Shown here one piece after another: positions 21,961-33,904 of a DNA stretch of 64,000 bases. The stretch's first letter is position 1. Each line of letters begins with the position of its first letter. This stretch comes from Brachyhypopomus gauderio (taxonomy: Eukaryota > Chordata > Actinopteri > Gymnotiformes > Hypopomidae). Made by a program: the position numbers and the translations under genes. The DNA is taken from assembly GCF_052324685.1 (NCBI RefSeq), contig NC_135211.1, positions 3,769,868 through 3,833,867 on the forward strand, read 5' to 3'. The notes below the pieces were generated by a model, which was not told where the DNA came from, searched no databases, and saw only the letters and a list, made by a program, of their open reading frames with translations.

Positions 21961-24900
21961 GTGCGACATCTAAAAAGCAGCTCCAGGGGTATCGCGCCAT
22001 CCACCACAAACCAGCAGCAACGATGTGGCGGAATCAACACCACTCCAGCCACCGACACAGAGCTGAACAGGCAGAGAGACCTTACAGAAATAATGGTGAG
22101 ACAGCTAAATCTTTCCATTTTACTAAAAAGAGAAGTGCCTACTTTTAGTGGTAATCCCTTGTCATTCCAGCCATTTATGCTTGCCTTTGAGCATTCTATT
22201 GAAAAAAATACTGTTGATTATTAAGACAGATTGTACTTTTTAGAGCAGTTCACTGATGGCCCAGCAAAGAATATCGTCAAAAGTTGCATGCATATGGATG
22301 CCCTCCAAGGTTATGCCAAGGCAAAAGAGCTCTTGAAAACTCATTTTGGAAATGAAACGAAAATTGCAAATGCATACTTAGACAAGGCTTTTAATTGGGC
22401 AACACTGAAAGTTGATGATGGAAAGGCTCTCCTTGAATATGTACTATATTTAAGAGAATGTCTTACTGCCATGCAAAATCTGGACCATTTGGATGAACTG
22501 AATGTAACATCTAATCTTAAACTGCTCATCTCCAAATTACCCTACAAACTCTGTGAACGCTGGCGAACCACAGTGTATGAAAAATCCCAACAAAACAACA
22601 CACGGATTAAGTTCGTTCATCTTTTGGAGTTCATAGAACGCCAGTCTACCATCTTACTCCATCCAGTGTTTGGTGACATCAGAGATAACCCAATCAGCAA
22701 GCCCATCTCTAGAGCCAAGCCTAGTGCAAAGTCTCAAAAGAGTGGAAGCAGCTTCATGACCTCTGTCACCTTGTCTAACCCTCAGTTAACAGCACAGACA
22801 GCTAAGACGCAGCAAACCAACAAGTACGTTCCAGCGTCAATGACATGCAGTTGCTGTTCAGATAGGCACGACATCACTGACTGTGAAAATTTCAAATCAC
22901 AGGCACATGAAGAGAAAGTAGAATATCTGAAGAGAAATGGCTACTGTTTTGGGTGTCTAAAAAAGGACATCTTAGCAGGAACTGCCTCAATAGGGCCATT
23001 TGTGAGCTGTGCAAGCATAAACATCATACCTTACTGAACATTACCTGTGAGTATACTGTCAAAACTCAGGCGCCTGTTAATAGCGCACTCATCTCAGCTA
23101 GTCATGTTACAGGGGCCAGTCACTGTGCATTGGCCATTGTGCCAGTCATCATTGAGTCACCCAAAAGCTCCAGATCCATAATGACCTACGCATTCCTTGA
23201 CCCGGGCAGCTCAGCAACTTTCTGCTCTGACAAGCTCATGCACCAGCTTAATGTCAGCGGACGCAGGACTGAGGTGGCCCTGAAAACGATGGGACAGGAG
23301 CAAATGGTGAGATGCTATGAGCTCAAAGGTCTTAAAGTTGGCAACATTGATGGCAGTGTGTTCCTTCAGTTACCCATTGTATACACACAAGCCAAAATCC
23401 CAGTGTCAAAGGACCATTTGGTTACAGCAAACGACATCAAAAGATGGCCGTACCTCAGTGGCATAACCCTGGACAGCATTGATGCTGATATAGAGCTACT
23501 GATCGGCATGGACGTACCGAAGGCGATGGAACCATGGGATGTTTTAAATAGCCAAAGTGATGGACCATATGCAGTCAGGACATTACTTGGATGGGTGGTC
23601 AATGGTCCACTCAATTCCTGCTCTGCTATGGAAAGAGGTGACAAGGGACCCGCAACAGTTAACCGAATCACATTGGAGAACATAAGAGAGACGCTTATTA
23701 GACAATACAAACATGATTTCCCTGAAAAGGAATGTGAAGAGGAAACCGAGATGTCCGTTGAGGATAAAAAATTCATGGATGTGACGACAAGGTCAGTCGT
23801 GCTTAGAAATGGTCGCTATCATTTATCTTTACCTTTTCGCAATGAAGCTGTAAATATGCCAGACAACCAGCAGATGGCAGTACAACGTACAGTGGGTCTA
23901 GCTAGAAAATTTAAGAAAGATTCTGCTTTCGCTAGTGAGTACACCACATTTATGGAAGATGTGCTCAGCAAGGGCTATGCAGAAAAGGTGCCTACATGCC
24001 AGCTGCAAAGTAATGATGGAATGGTCTGGTATATACCTCATCACGCAGTCTACCACAAGCAGAATGGCAAGTTGAGAGTTGTATTCGACTGCTCTGCATC
24101 TTATAAGGGCAAATCACTGAACACAGAACTTCTCCAGGGTGCGGACCTGCTGGGTGTTCTTCTGAGATTTAGAGAAGAAAGGATTGCTGTAATGGCCGAC
24201 ATCGAGGCAATGTACTGTCAAGTACGTGTTCATGAACATCACTGTGACTTCCTCCGATTCCTCTGGTGGCCACAGGGGGATACAAGCAAGCCATTGGAAG
24301 CGTACAGGATGAAGGTTCATCTTTTCGGTGCTGTGTCATCTCCAAGCATCGCCAATTATGCCCTGAAAAAAAACAGCAGTTGACAACTCAGAGCAGTTTA
24401 GTGCAACAACTCTTGACACCATCAAACATAGTTTTTATGTAGATGACTGCCTTCGATCTGTGGCATCTGTGATGGAGGCTATCCAGCTTACGCACAACCT
24501 TAGGGAAGCATGCGCCCAAGGAGGATTTACCCTAAACAAGTGGGTAAGTAACAGCTGTGAGGTCCTTGCTACAATACCTGAAAGTCACAGAGCCACGCTT
24601 GTGAAACAACTTGACCTGGACAGAGAAAAACCACCCCTTGAGAGGGCCTTGGGAATCCAGTGGAATATCCAGAAAAACATACTCACCTTCAAGGTTGCCA
24701 ACAAGAGCACATCACTCACTAGGCAAGCCATCCTTTCAGTCGTGAGTTCCATCTATGACCCATTGGGTTTCCTATGCCCTTTCATTCTCAAGGCCAAGCA
24801 ATTCCTGCAAAAACTGTGCATTGATAATCGTGGATGGGATGAACACATTCCAAAAGAACTCTACAAGCCATGGCAAAGATGGATGACAGAACTGAAACAG

Positions 24901-27653
24901 CTGGACAGATTTGAAGTGGACAGGTGCATAAAACCTGAGGGTTTCGGCCCGGTGAAGACTGTTCGGCTGCATCATTTCTGTGATGCCAGTGAATCCGGTT
25001 ATGGAACGGTGACCTACCTTAGTCTTAAGAACAGCAGTGGAGACATTCACATTGTCTTTATAATGGCGAAATCAAGAGTAGCACCTCTGAAGCAGATGAC
25101 TATTCCCAGGTTGGAGCTTGCTGCTGCCACACTGGCTGTGAAAGTCGACAAAATGCCCCAGAAAGAGCTACACATAGATCTTCAGAATTCCACTTTCTGG
25201 ACAGACAGCACAACTGTGCTGAAATACATTCACAACGAAACCAAAAGGTTCCGCACCTATGTTGCTAACAGCATTGCAATAATCTACAGCCTCTCGCAAG
25301 CACACCAGTGGAGGTATGTCTGCTCGAAGGACAATCCGGCAGATGATGCCTCACGTGGACTCTATATTGAACCACTCTTGGCGTCCAACAGATGGCTCCA
25401 CGGTCCTCCCTTGCTTTCAAGAGGGGAATCAGATTGGCCTGATATGCCAGAAGATCTGAGCTACATACCCAGCTGTGATGTAGAGGTAAAACATGCCATT
25501 ACTGTGAATTGTGTGAAGATGGAGATTAATGCAACTTCATCCCTGATTCAGTACTTCTCCTCTTGGAGGAAACTACTTAGAGCTGTTGCCTGGTTGCTGA
25601 AGCTCAAACGCATCCTTCTGCATCGAAGTCGAAAGGACAGAGACAAAGTGACATCCACATGCCAAGGTGAGCTAGAGCAAAAATGCTTAACTGTGGATGA
25701 TTTGGATGAAGCAGAAAAGGCAATCATTTGTTATGAACAGCACTGCTACCTGGATGCAGAATTGAAATTGATGAAAATGAACAAACCAGTGAAATCTGAT
25801 AGCCTTGTATTCAGACTGGATCCATGCATTGACAATGGCATCATGAGGGTTGGAGGACGGATAGGTAAAGCACCGATATCCGTAAACACAAAGAATCCAA
25901 TCATACTCCCCAAGTCATCACATATATCCAAGTTGATCCTGAGGGATATTCATCAGCAAAATGGACATTCAGGAAGAAATCACATGCTATCAAAACTTAG
26001 ACAAAAATTCTGGCTCCCTTCGGCTAACTCTTGTGCTAGACACATTGTTAGATCTTGTGTGTTTTGCAGACGGATGCAGGCCAGACCTGGAATGCAGAAA
26101 ATGGTGGAATTGCCACAGGATCGGATTACTCCCAACTTGCCACCATTTTCCCATGTTGGTATTGACTTCTTTAGTCCGGTGGAGGCCAAGAGTGGTCACT
26201 CACGGGTAAAGCGCTGGGGAGTATTCTTCACCTGTCTGGTAAGCCGGGCAATCCATCTAGAAGTAGCATGGAGTCTGGATACCAGTGCTTGCATGAATGC
26301 AGTCCGGCGGTTCCTGTGTCGGAGAGGTCAGGTGCTTACCATCAGAACAGACTGTGGCACCAACTTCACCTCCGCACAGAAGGAACTGGAAATGGCACGG
26401 AATCAGCTGGATAAAGAAAAGATTCAGGAATTCCTGCTAAAAAACCATGTCAAGTGGCTGTTCAATCCACCATATGCAGCTCATTTCGGAGGAGCATGGG
26501 AAAGACTTATCCGCCTGGTTAAGAAGACACTTCTCTCGATTGTACGATAACAAACACTGGACGACGAAATGCTGCAAACAGCCTTTTGTGAGACTGAATG
26601 CATTCTCAATGACCGACCGCTTACTACAACCTCTAGTGACCCAAATGATCTCACACCCTTGACACCAAACCACCTACTGCAGTTGAAGAGTGAACCGTTG
26701 CCACCTCCTGGTCTCTTTAGTAAAAATGATGTGTACAGCAGGAAATGGTGGAAATATGTCCAATACCTGGCAGATCAGTTCTGGTAAAGGTGGACTATGG
26801 AATACCTTCCACTACTGCAAGAACGACAGAAGTGGCTCCACACTGAAATGAATTTCAAAATCAATGACATTGTGGTGCTGGTAGACCCAGCAGCACCTAG
26901 GAATTCTTGGCCCCTGGGTAGGGTGGTTAAGACCCTGCCTGGCGCCAAAGGTCTTGTGCGAAGCGTATTGGTGCAAACAAAGACCAACGTGCTGCAGAGA
27001 CCCATCAGTAAGCTTTGCTTTCTTCTCGAAGGTGATGAAGCACCTTCAGAGAGGCTCTGATTGCACACTTGCAGTACTGACAAATCTAAATATTCCTGTG
27101 CGTGCTCTCACACCAGCCCATACACTTACACCTACGGACTTTCACAGGTGGCGCTACATGTACATTGGACTTGGACTTGATCAGTTACCTTTTATAACTT
27201 TACTGAAATAAAAAACAAAAAAGGGGGGGGGGGACCCGAATGGAAACAAAATGTAAGACTAGCATTTCATTTGGTGTTTCTTGGTTTTTTATGGTTACCT
27301 TTGTGCATGGGCTAATGTATTGTGTATTAGGTTTTGGAACACCTGTATTGTATAGCCTTTATTGAGTACGTATGGCTCCCTTTCATTATGGTTTAGAATT
27401 GTCCTGCAGTAACAGTGACAATTAGGGGCCAGTGTGTTGGAGCCATATTTGTGAATTGTACATCATGTTGATGGTAACTTATAATACACATAAATTAGTG
27501 GTATACTTACCTGACATGTTTGCATTTTTATACATATCTGTCTGTCTATGCCTATCCTATTTTTATTTCTCTGTCTGTGAGTGCTTACTTGACTGCGTGT
27601 CGGGAACAACTTACCACCATCCTCATTGGCGTTAGACAGAAATCGCCACTACA
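21961..27653 (+). mobile_element. BEL/Pao LTR retrotransposon, copy 3 (starts within gag, broken)
   Basis: Recognisable element sequence begins inside gag next to the filler and runs to the 3' LTR end ACTACA, followed by TATGCA. Parts: gag core (about 22090-22680), zinc knuckle (22840-22980), retropepsin (about 23190), reverse transcriptase (about 24030-24450), peptidase A17 and RNase H (24690-25370), integrase (25960-26550), BEL C-terminal segment (26800-27060), purine tract near 27220 and 3' LTR. It has several interruptions, most shared with the other copies. Nearly identical to copy 4. Confidence 0.92.
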
Positions 27654-28183
27654 TATGCATTTTATACTTTTGCCAATTAATTTAATTTAATTTAATTTCA
27701 TATTTTGCAAATATGGATGTTTGTAGCATCCTTGGACAAGCCAGGGAAATGCCTACTTTTTATTTTGAACCATTACTTATCAACAAATCATTCTAAGAAA
27801 AAATGGACAGAAATTGATTTTGCTTTTTGAAACAGATTATAACTAGTGGTGGGACTTTAACGCGGTATTTTCGATTAATTAATTACAGGAAAGTTAACGC
27901 ACTAAAAAAATTTACGCATTTAACGCACGAGACACTTTTGCACCATGGAATGTTTCTCAGTACGCGAGTTCCGGGCATACAGATTATGGACACACAATAA
28001 GATCATGATGGAGATGACTGAAGAGGCTACGCCTGTGGATGGGAAATTAAAAAATATGAAACTTCCAGATGGAAGTACAAACAAAAATAGTGTTATTTAC
28101 ACTTTATGTAGGAAGGAGTTCGCTTATCACAGGAGCACTTCCACCCTTCATTACCACCTCAACGCAAAACATGTTGCGGCTAA

Positions 28184-28494
28184 AGCTGGGCATACACTGT
28201 GCGATATTTTAAATCGTGTACTCAGCTCCAGCTCAAACTGTACGACTAAATCGCAGGGAGAGTCGGCTCGTGGAGCTGCTTCAACAGTGCGATACTCTCA
28301 CGAGGAGCGATTTGAATTTCAAACATGTTTGATGTTCTTGCGACGCTGCGATTTCTGATTGGGAGTTGGTCGTGAGGTGTGAATCGCTCCTCGTTTACCT
28401 GTGTGAACTATATGATGCACGACACGCGATTGAGCCGAAACGAGTGAAAAATTGGCTGAAAATGGGCCAAAAATCGCACAGTGTACGCCCAGCT
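28184..28494. mobile_element. nested Harbinger-like MITE, copy 3
   Basis: Same inverted ends and TAA flanks as at 2078-2388. Confidence 0.7.
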
Positions 28495-28818
28495 TAACGC
28501 GCAGGTCAGTAATGATAACTTAGCTGCTAAATGTATTCCTAGTACGATAGGGTGACCAAACGTCCGTAATTCACATCCTGTCCCGGGCGTCCCGGGTTTT
28601 TTTTTAAAGTGAGGAAATGTCCTGGTTTTTAAAGTACCTTCATTGGACCATTAAGTCTGGATTAAACTTTCGCGAGTGGCCGTAGCGCGCAACTCCGCAC
28701 GCGTTTATACATGACGCGTCACATTATTTGTGTTGTCCGCTCCCTGTGGTCGAAGATAAATGCTTACAAGAAGCGCTGCGAATTGCGTCAACTGATGCAA
28801 GTTACGAACTACCGTCCA

Positions 28819-28926
28819 GGGGTGAGTTTCCCAAAACGTTCTTAGCGCCAAGTACTTCTTAACCTCGTACGTAAGAACGAGGTTACGAAGTACTTAGCGC
28901 TAAGAACGTTTTGGGAACCTCACCCC
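28819..28926. repeat. 108-bp palindrome, copy 3
   Basis: Same snap-back sequence as at 2713-2820, with one mismatch in the right arm. Confidence 0.85.
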
Positions 28927-29937
28927 AGAAAGACAATGTCGAAGAAAATCCAGCAGCTGTATGATGAGGAAAGAGTTAAAACAGGTTATTGTGAAGAGTG
29001 CCACAAATGTGGCTCTGACTGGGGATCACTGGACCTCTGTTAGCAACAAGAATGATATTGGTGTGACAGCTCATATTATAGATGATGAATCTATAGATGA
29101 TGAAGATCCAGTCATTTGCTTTGAGCATGCAGAAGACCACTTATAGGCACTATGAAAATGCCTGTGGCAGAGGCCTGGGAAATTAAAGAAAAATATACCA
29201 TCTAAAATGGTATTAAAAAACATCTTCTGATTTATTCAATTCTTCCAATATCCTGAGCAAAACATTTTTGGTCAGAATTTCCAATGTTCTGAACTGTTTT
29301 CTGCACACTACACATATATTGGTCTGTGTAGTAGACTGGTGGAAAAATAAACAAGATGTTGAAGTTTATGATTATGTTCATTGATTCATTCATCATTCAA
29401 ACTTAAATTAATATTTCTCATGTTAAATACTGAAATGCGATTAAAATGCAATTAATTTCGATTAATTAATTACAAAGCTTCCAATTAATTCGATTAATTT
29501 TTTTAATCGCGTCCCACCCCTAATTATAACATTATATATGTACCTGAAGTGAAGACAAAAAATGTCAGCAAATTTTTAAGTTGCAATAGTTTTTCTTAAA
29601 ATCTCCAACATGAAAAGCTTGACTGCTTCTATGACACAATTCTTGAACTATCCTTTCCAACAGATCCTACAATAGTGATTAAACTGAAATGACAACAAAA
29701 ACAGTCTAATGCACAGTGATAACCAAACTCTACAGATCATCCATTAGTGGAGATTAGCCAAACAAACTCAGCCGCACACTGCAATTCATTGAGATATTTG
29801 ACAAATGGGGAAGTTCCAAGTGTCCTCCCTTTGGTGATATACATTAGACAGTGGACACTAATGCCTAACATTAGTCCCACACTGTCACACCTGTGTTTGT
29901 TTGTTCATGGGATTGTGGTCATATAAGTGTCCATGTG

Positions 29938-29945
29938 TATAAAAG
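29938..29945 (+). promoter_or_regulatory. TATA box of astacin gene D
   Basis: TATAAAAG, 75 bp before the ATG. Confidence 0.8.
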
Positions 29946-30019
29946 GCCAGGATGGACAGTATTCAGACATTGAGCTAGAGTGTAGAAGCATCCAGATCAT
30001 CTCCTCACACTGAAGCAAC

Positions 30020-31154
30020 ATGGAGCCCAGAGCCTCTCTCTACATTCTAGCCCTGCTGCTGGGTCTCTACCAGGCTCTCCCTCTCACAGAACCTCAGCAT
30101 GTGGACATCATTTCACGCATTATCACCATCAACAATGGTCAGACAAGTTGCTGGTTGTTTTCTTTTTATTTTAACATGCTTTCTCTTAAGATGTATAAAC
30201 ACATTTGATAAATACTAAACATTTTACTATGGCAATGCTAAAACATTTCATTTGAAGTTCCTGTTATTTGGTTTTTGCAACCCAAATCCCTTTTTTGTCC
30301 ATGATTGCATGAAGGATCTAGTGAACAGTTGGTGGAGGGAGACATACTTGTGCCAAGTACCAGGAATGCTCTGGTCTGCCGGAGTAACAACTGCTTTTGG
30401 CAAAAGTCTTCAACTGGAGTAGTGCAGGTCCCTTATGTCGTGAGCAATGATTTCTGTAAGTAAAACCTCCAGATTCAGGTTCAGGTTTTACATTGATGTT
30501 GATGTTATTTCTTAATGTTTTTGCTTGGTTCTTTTTCAGCTTCTTCTGACCTGAATGTAATTACCAGTGCCATGGCATCCTTCCACAGCAAAACCTGCAT
30601 TCGCTTTGTTCGCAGAACGTTTGAACCTGATTACATCAGCATTCAGAATCTAAATGGGTGAGAGCAGGAAACTATTTGAATTATTTTACTTCTGTTATTC
30701 CTGTTTTGTACACATTGCCAATTGCTTGATGTCTGTGATCAGGACAGCCTTCTCCCTGCCTTTCAGGTGCTACTCTTCTATTGGCAGAACAGGTGGTTCT
30801 CAGGTGATCTCTCTCAGCAAAGACGGATGTGTGTACCATGGTATCGTTGAGCATGAGTTGAACCACGCGCTCGGTTTCTACCATGAGCATACCAGGAGCG
30901 ACCGTGACAAGTATGTCAGGATCAACTGGCAAAACATTGACCCATCAATGCAGTCCAATTTTAACAAGGAGAACACCAACAACCTCAACACACCATATGA
31001 CTACACCTCCGTGATGCACTATGGAAGAACTGCTTTCTCTGTTAACGGCCAGTACACCATCACTCCTATTCCTGATGCTTCAGTGGTGATTGGACAGAGA
31101 GAGGAACTCTCCACCATTGATGTCAAGAGGATCAAAATTCTGTATAATTGCTAA
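30020..31154 (+). CDS. he1-like: Hatching-enzyme-type astacin metalloprotease, gene D (type II)
   Basis: Exons 30020-30137, 30315-30455, 30540-30657 and 30767-31154 encode the 254-residue preproenzyme with intact signal peptide, Asp-switch motif, zinc site, Met-turn and six cysteines. The protein appears identical to those of C and E, and even intron 3 differs from that of C by only about one base just before the exon 4 acceptor. Start-to-start distance from C is 10,703 bp, which defines the larger amplified unit (type II gene, LINE relic, LTR fragment, filler, BEL, hAT). Confidence 0.9.
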
Positions 31155-31283
31155 AATTGACATCATATGATGTAAAATTTCTAAACAATACTTCCTCTGT
31201 TGCTCGACGTAGTGTGTAATAAAAAATGTAACAATGCAATTGTCATGCATCATGTGACTGTACAATATGTACTAATGTCATAT

Positions 31284-31289
31284 AATAAA
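31284..31289 (+). terminator. poly(A) signal of gene D
   Basis: AATAAA about 130 bp after the stop codon. Confidence 0.75.
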
Positions 31290-31745
31290 AGACTTCAAAG
31301 CAAATTAATCATGTTCAATGGTATGTATTCAGAATGGTCTGAGCAGCAGTGCTGGGGGGCACAGCATGGCATTATACGTGGATGAATCGCATTTTGCTCT
31401 GAGAGCTTTAATTATGAGTATGTGTGCCATATTTTTGTCAAATGTGATTTTCACCCCAATCGAAATTTGTCCTCTGCATTTTCCCATCTGTGCACTTAGA
31501 ACACACACACACAAGGGATTACTAGTAGGCTTTGTTGCACACGTGCCCAGAGTGGTGGGCAGCCCTAGCCCGCCGCCCAGGGAGCAGTTGGGGTTACGTG
31601 CCTTGCTCAAGGGCAACATCTCAGTTTTCTTGAACACACTACGACTTGGGCCTCCAGGCTCTGTATTTTACTCATAAAAGGCTAAATAAGAGCAGTGTAA
31701 ATAAGTCTTAAACCTAGATTGAAAAATTGGGCTTGTAACTGAGCC

Positions 31746-32089
31746 TCAAATTGATGCTGTAAGGTTGTTTGATGAGTAAGAGTCTTCATAGGACAAAGAT
31801 TTACAAATAGCTGTAATTGTAATAATTATATGGTCTAATGAAAACCCTCCATGTGGAGAGTACAGTCGACCACGTGGGTTATGATGTGAAATGAGGACAC
31901 TGTGAGACCAAACCATGCTTTTTGCATCATTGGGTTCATGCAGTAGAACCTCTGTTTCATTGGAATTTAGAAGAAAACAGTGAGTTGCTGTCCATTGTTT
32001 ATGTCCTTTATTCACTCATTGTTGTTAATATTACAGGCATAATCAGGATTTGAAGATATATACAACTGAGTATCATTGACGTAACAATG
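31746..32089 (-). mobile_element. LINE reverse-transcriptase relic, unit D (partial)
   Basis: Same partial fragment as in unit C, ending at the LTR fragment. Confidence 0.7.
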
Positions 32090-33572
32090 TGTCAGGAATA
32101 GGGTTGCAACGGTATGAGATTTTCACGGTATGATAACCGTCTCAGAAAATACCGCGGTATCACGGTTATCACGGTATCACAGTTAGTTTGTATATTATTA
32201 AAAGATACACTGACCCTTAAAGAAATTACAAGTTTTTTTTGTTCAATTAACTATTTATTGTAGAAACCTGGAACTATTGTATACAAAATGTCTCCTTTAA
32301 AAAAATAAGCTGTACACATGTTTAAATAAATACTGCAAAATTAGATAAACCTAAATCATGGATTTCAGTACAATTATTTAAGTTTAAATTATTTAATATC
32401 TGATAAACTCAACCTGGGTCAGTGTCTGATCAACAACTGTTGTAAACGTCCGTTGTACTGCCAAGTTAGAATATAACCAGATACTGCAGAAAGAGAGGAT
32501 TTATTTCTGACATGACCCTCACAATAGAGATTTCTATTTTAAGGCTTTCACACCGAGTCTGGTTTTAACATATGAAAAACAGGCACGTAAAATTTTGAAA
32601 ATGAACGCATGTAAATTAATGGCATCTTTCACATCCAGTGAAAGCAAGGACCTTAAAAATCTATGGATTTACACTTTCACTAGTGACCGTAGCGCGCGAC
32701 TCGGCACAGTTCTTTTGTATTACGTTAACAAATACGAGCCTCTTGTAATTCCAGGACGAAACACGAGAGAACGTGAAGACGTTAAGACTGGGCGTTTTGA
32801 AAATAAACAACCATTAAATAATTTAATAAAAAGCGAATTATTTTGAGTATATGTATAAATATTTAACTTAATTAAGTTTAAGGTGCTGGGAAATATTGAA
32901 ACGGACCTTTAAAGTTACGTACAAGTGCTTTAATTCCACCTTATAAAGGTGTATGAACCCTGCAAACATGACTTTGTTCATTGCGCTGAGGCGCGACGCG
33001 CGCAAAGTTACAAAATTCGAGACGTGCACGACCTCGCGAATCGACAGCGCGCGAGACCCGCGCTCACCAGCGGAGCCACCGCGATTACGTCATTTTCGCC
33101 GCTGATTTTAGTTAAGCTTTTTTTTTGTTAAAAAATTTGTTAAGTCTAATGCACTTTCTGCCATTCTCACTGCTGTGTGCTTAGTAGCTGAACCGGAGCG
33201 GAGTTGCGCATGCACGGGTCAGTTTCTCCGCTGGCTTGCTTTTTACCGGTAATAAGCAAACGCACACGGTATGATAACCGTGCATTTTAATACCGTGGTA
33301 TACCGTGAAACCGGTTACCGCTGCAACCCTAGTCAGGAATGCCACCTGATCTTTCTTAATCAACCTCACCTGCCCCTCATTACCACGCCCCCTTCAGCCT
33401 TACTTAAGCACTTCACCAGCACATCTCAGTTGCGAAGTATTGCCGACTCATGCCGCGTACCAAGCCTTTCTATATCCTGTCTGCTCTCCTGTGTCCTGAC
33501 CCTCGCTTACGTCCCCGACCTTGTCTCCTGCCTAATCCCTCTGTACCTCCTGACTTCTGCTCCCCCGGTATG
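32090..33572 (+). mobile_element. LTR fragment of unit D, split by a hAT insertion
   Basis: The LTR piece found in unit C is present as 32090-32098 and 33332-33572, separated by the hAT at 32099-33331. It ends at the same CCCCGGTATG junction with the filler. Confidence 0.82.
32099..33331. mobile_element. hAT-type DNA transposon, family 2 (1233 bp), only in unit D
   Basis: Inverted ends TAGGGTTGCA and TGCAACCCTA, with an 8-bp duplication GTCAGGAA (32091-32098 and 33332-33339). Sub-terminal CGGTAT and ATACCG motifs are repeated on both sides. I recognise no transposase. The frames at 32595-32846 and 32949-33131 resemble nothing I know. Units C and E lack it, and its length plus the duplication accounts for the D-to-E spacing being 1240 bp longer than C-to-D. 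Confidence 0.88.
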
Positions 33573-33904
33573 CAAGGTTTCCACTTCCTTCTAGTTCAGA
33601 GTAATATATATATTTTTTATCTTTACCAACGTATTAGAAACGCAGCTTCTTCCACCACCGCACTAGAACCGGAAAAAGGATGAGAAAAAGCGCGGAAACA
33701 GCTCACCTGCTCCACATCTCTAAGCTGATTGGCTAACCACACCTCGTGATCAGATTGATGTATAATTATAAATAAACTCTGCCGACGTGAATAAATGAAA
33801 TAGAATTATTTATACAAATTATTATATATGAATTCTTATTATATAATGTATATAAATCTATTGATCTGTTTAATTATTTGTCTCTTTTCCCACCTGGGTT
33901 ACAA
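33573..33904. other. 332-bp filler, second copy
   Basis: Same sequence and same two junctions as 21629-21960. Confidence 0.65.

Larger units (their letters stand above)
27844..29522 (+). mobile_element. hAT family 1, copy 3
   Basis: Same element, ends and ATTATAAC flanks as at 1727-3416, upstream of gene D. Confidence 0.9.
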
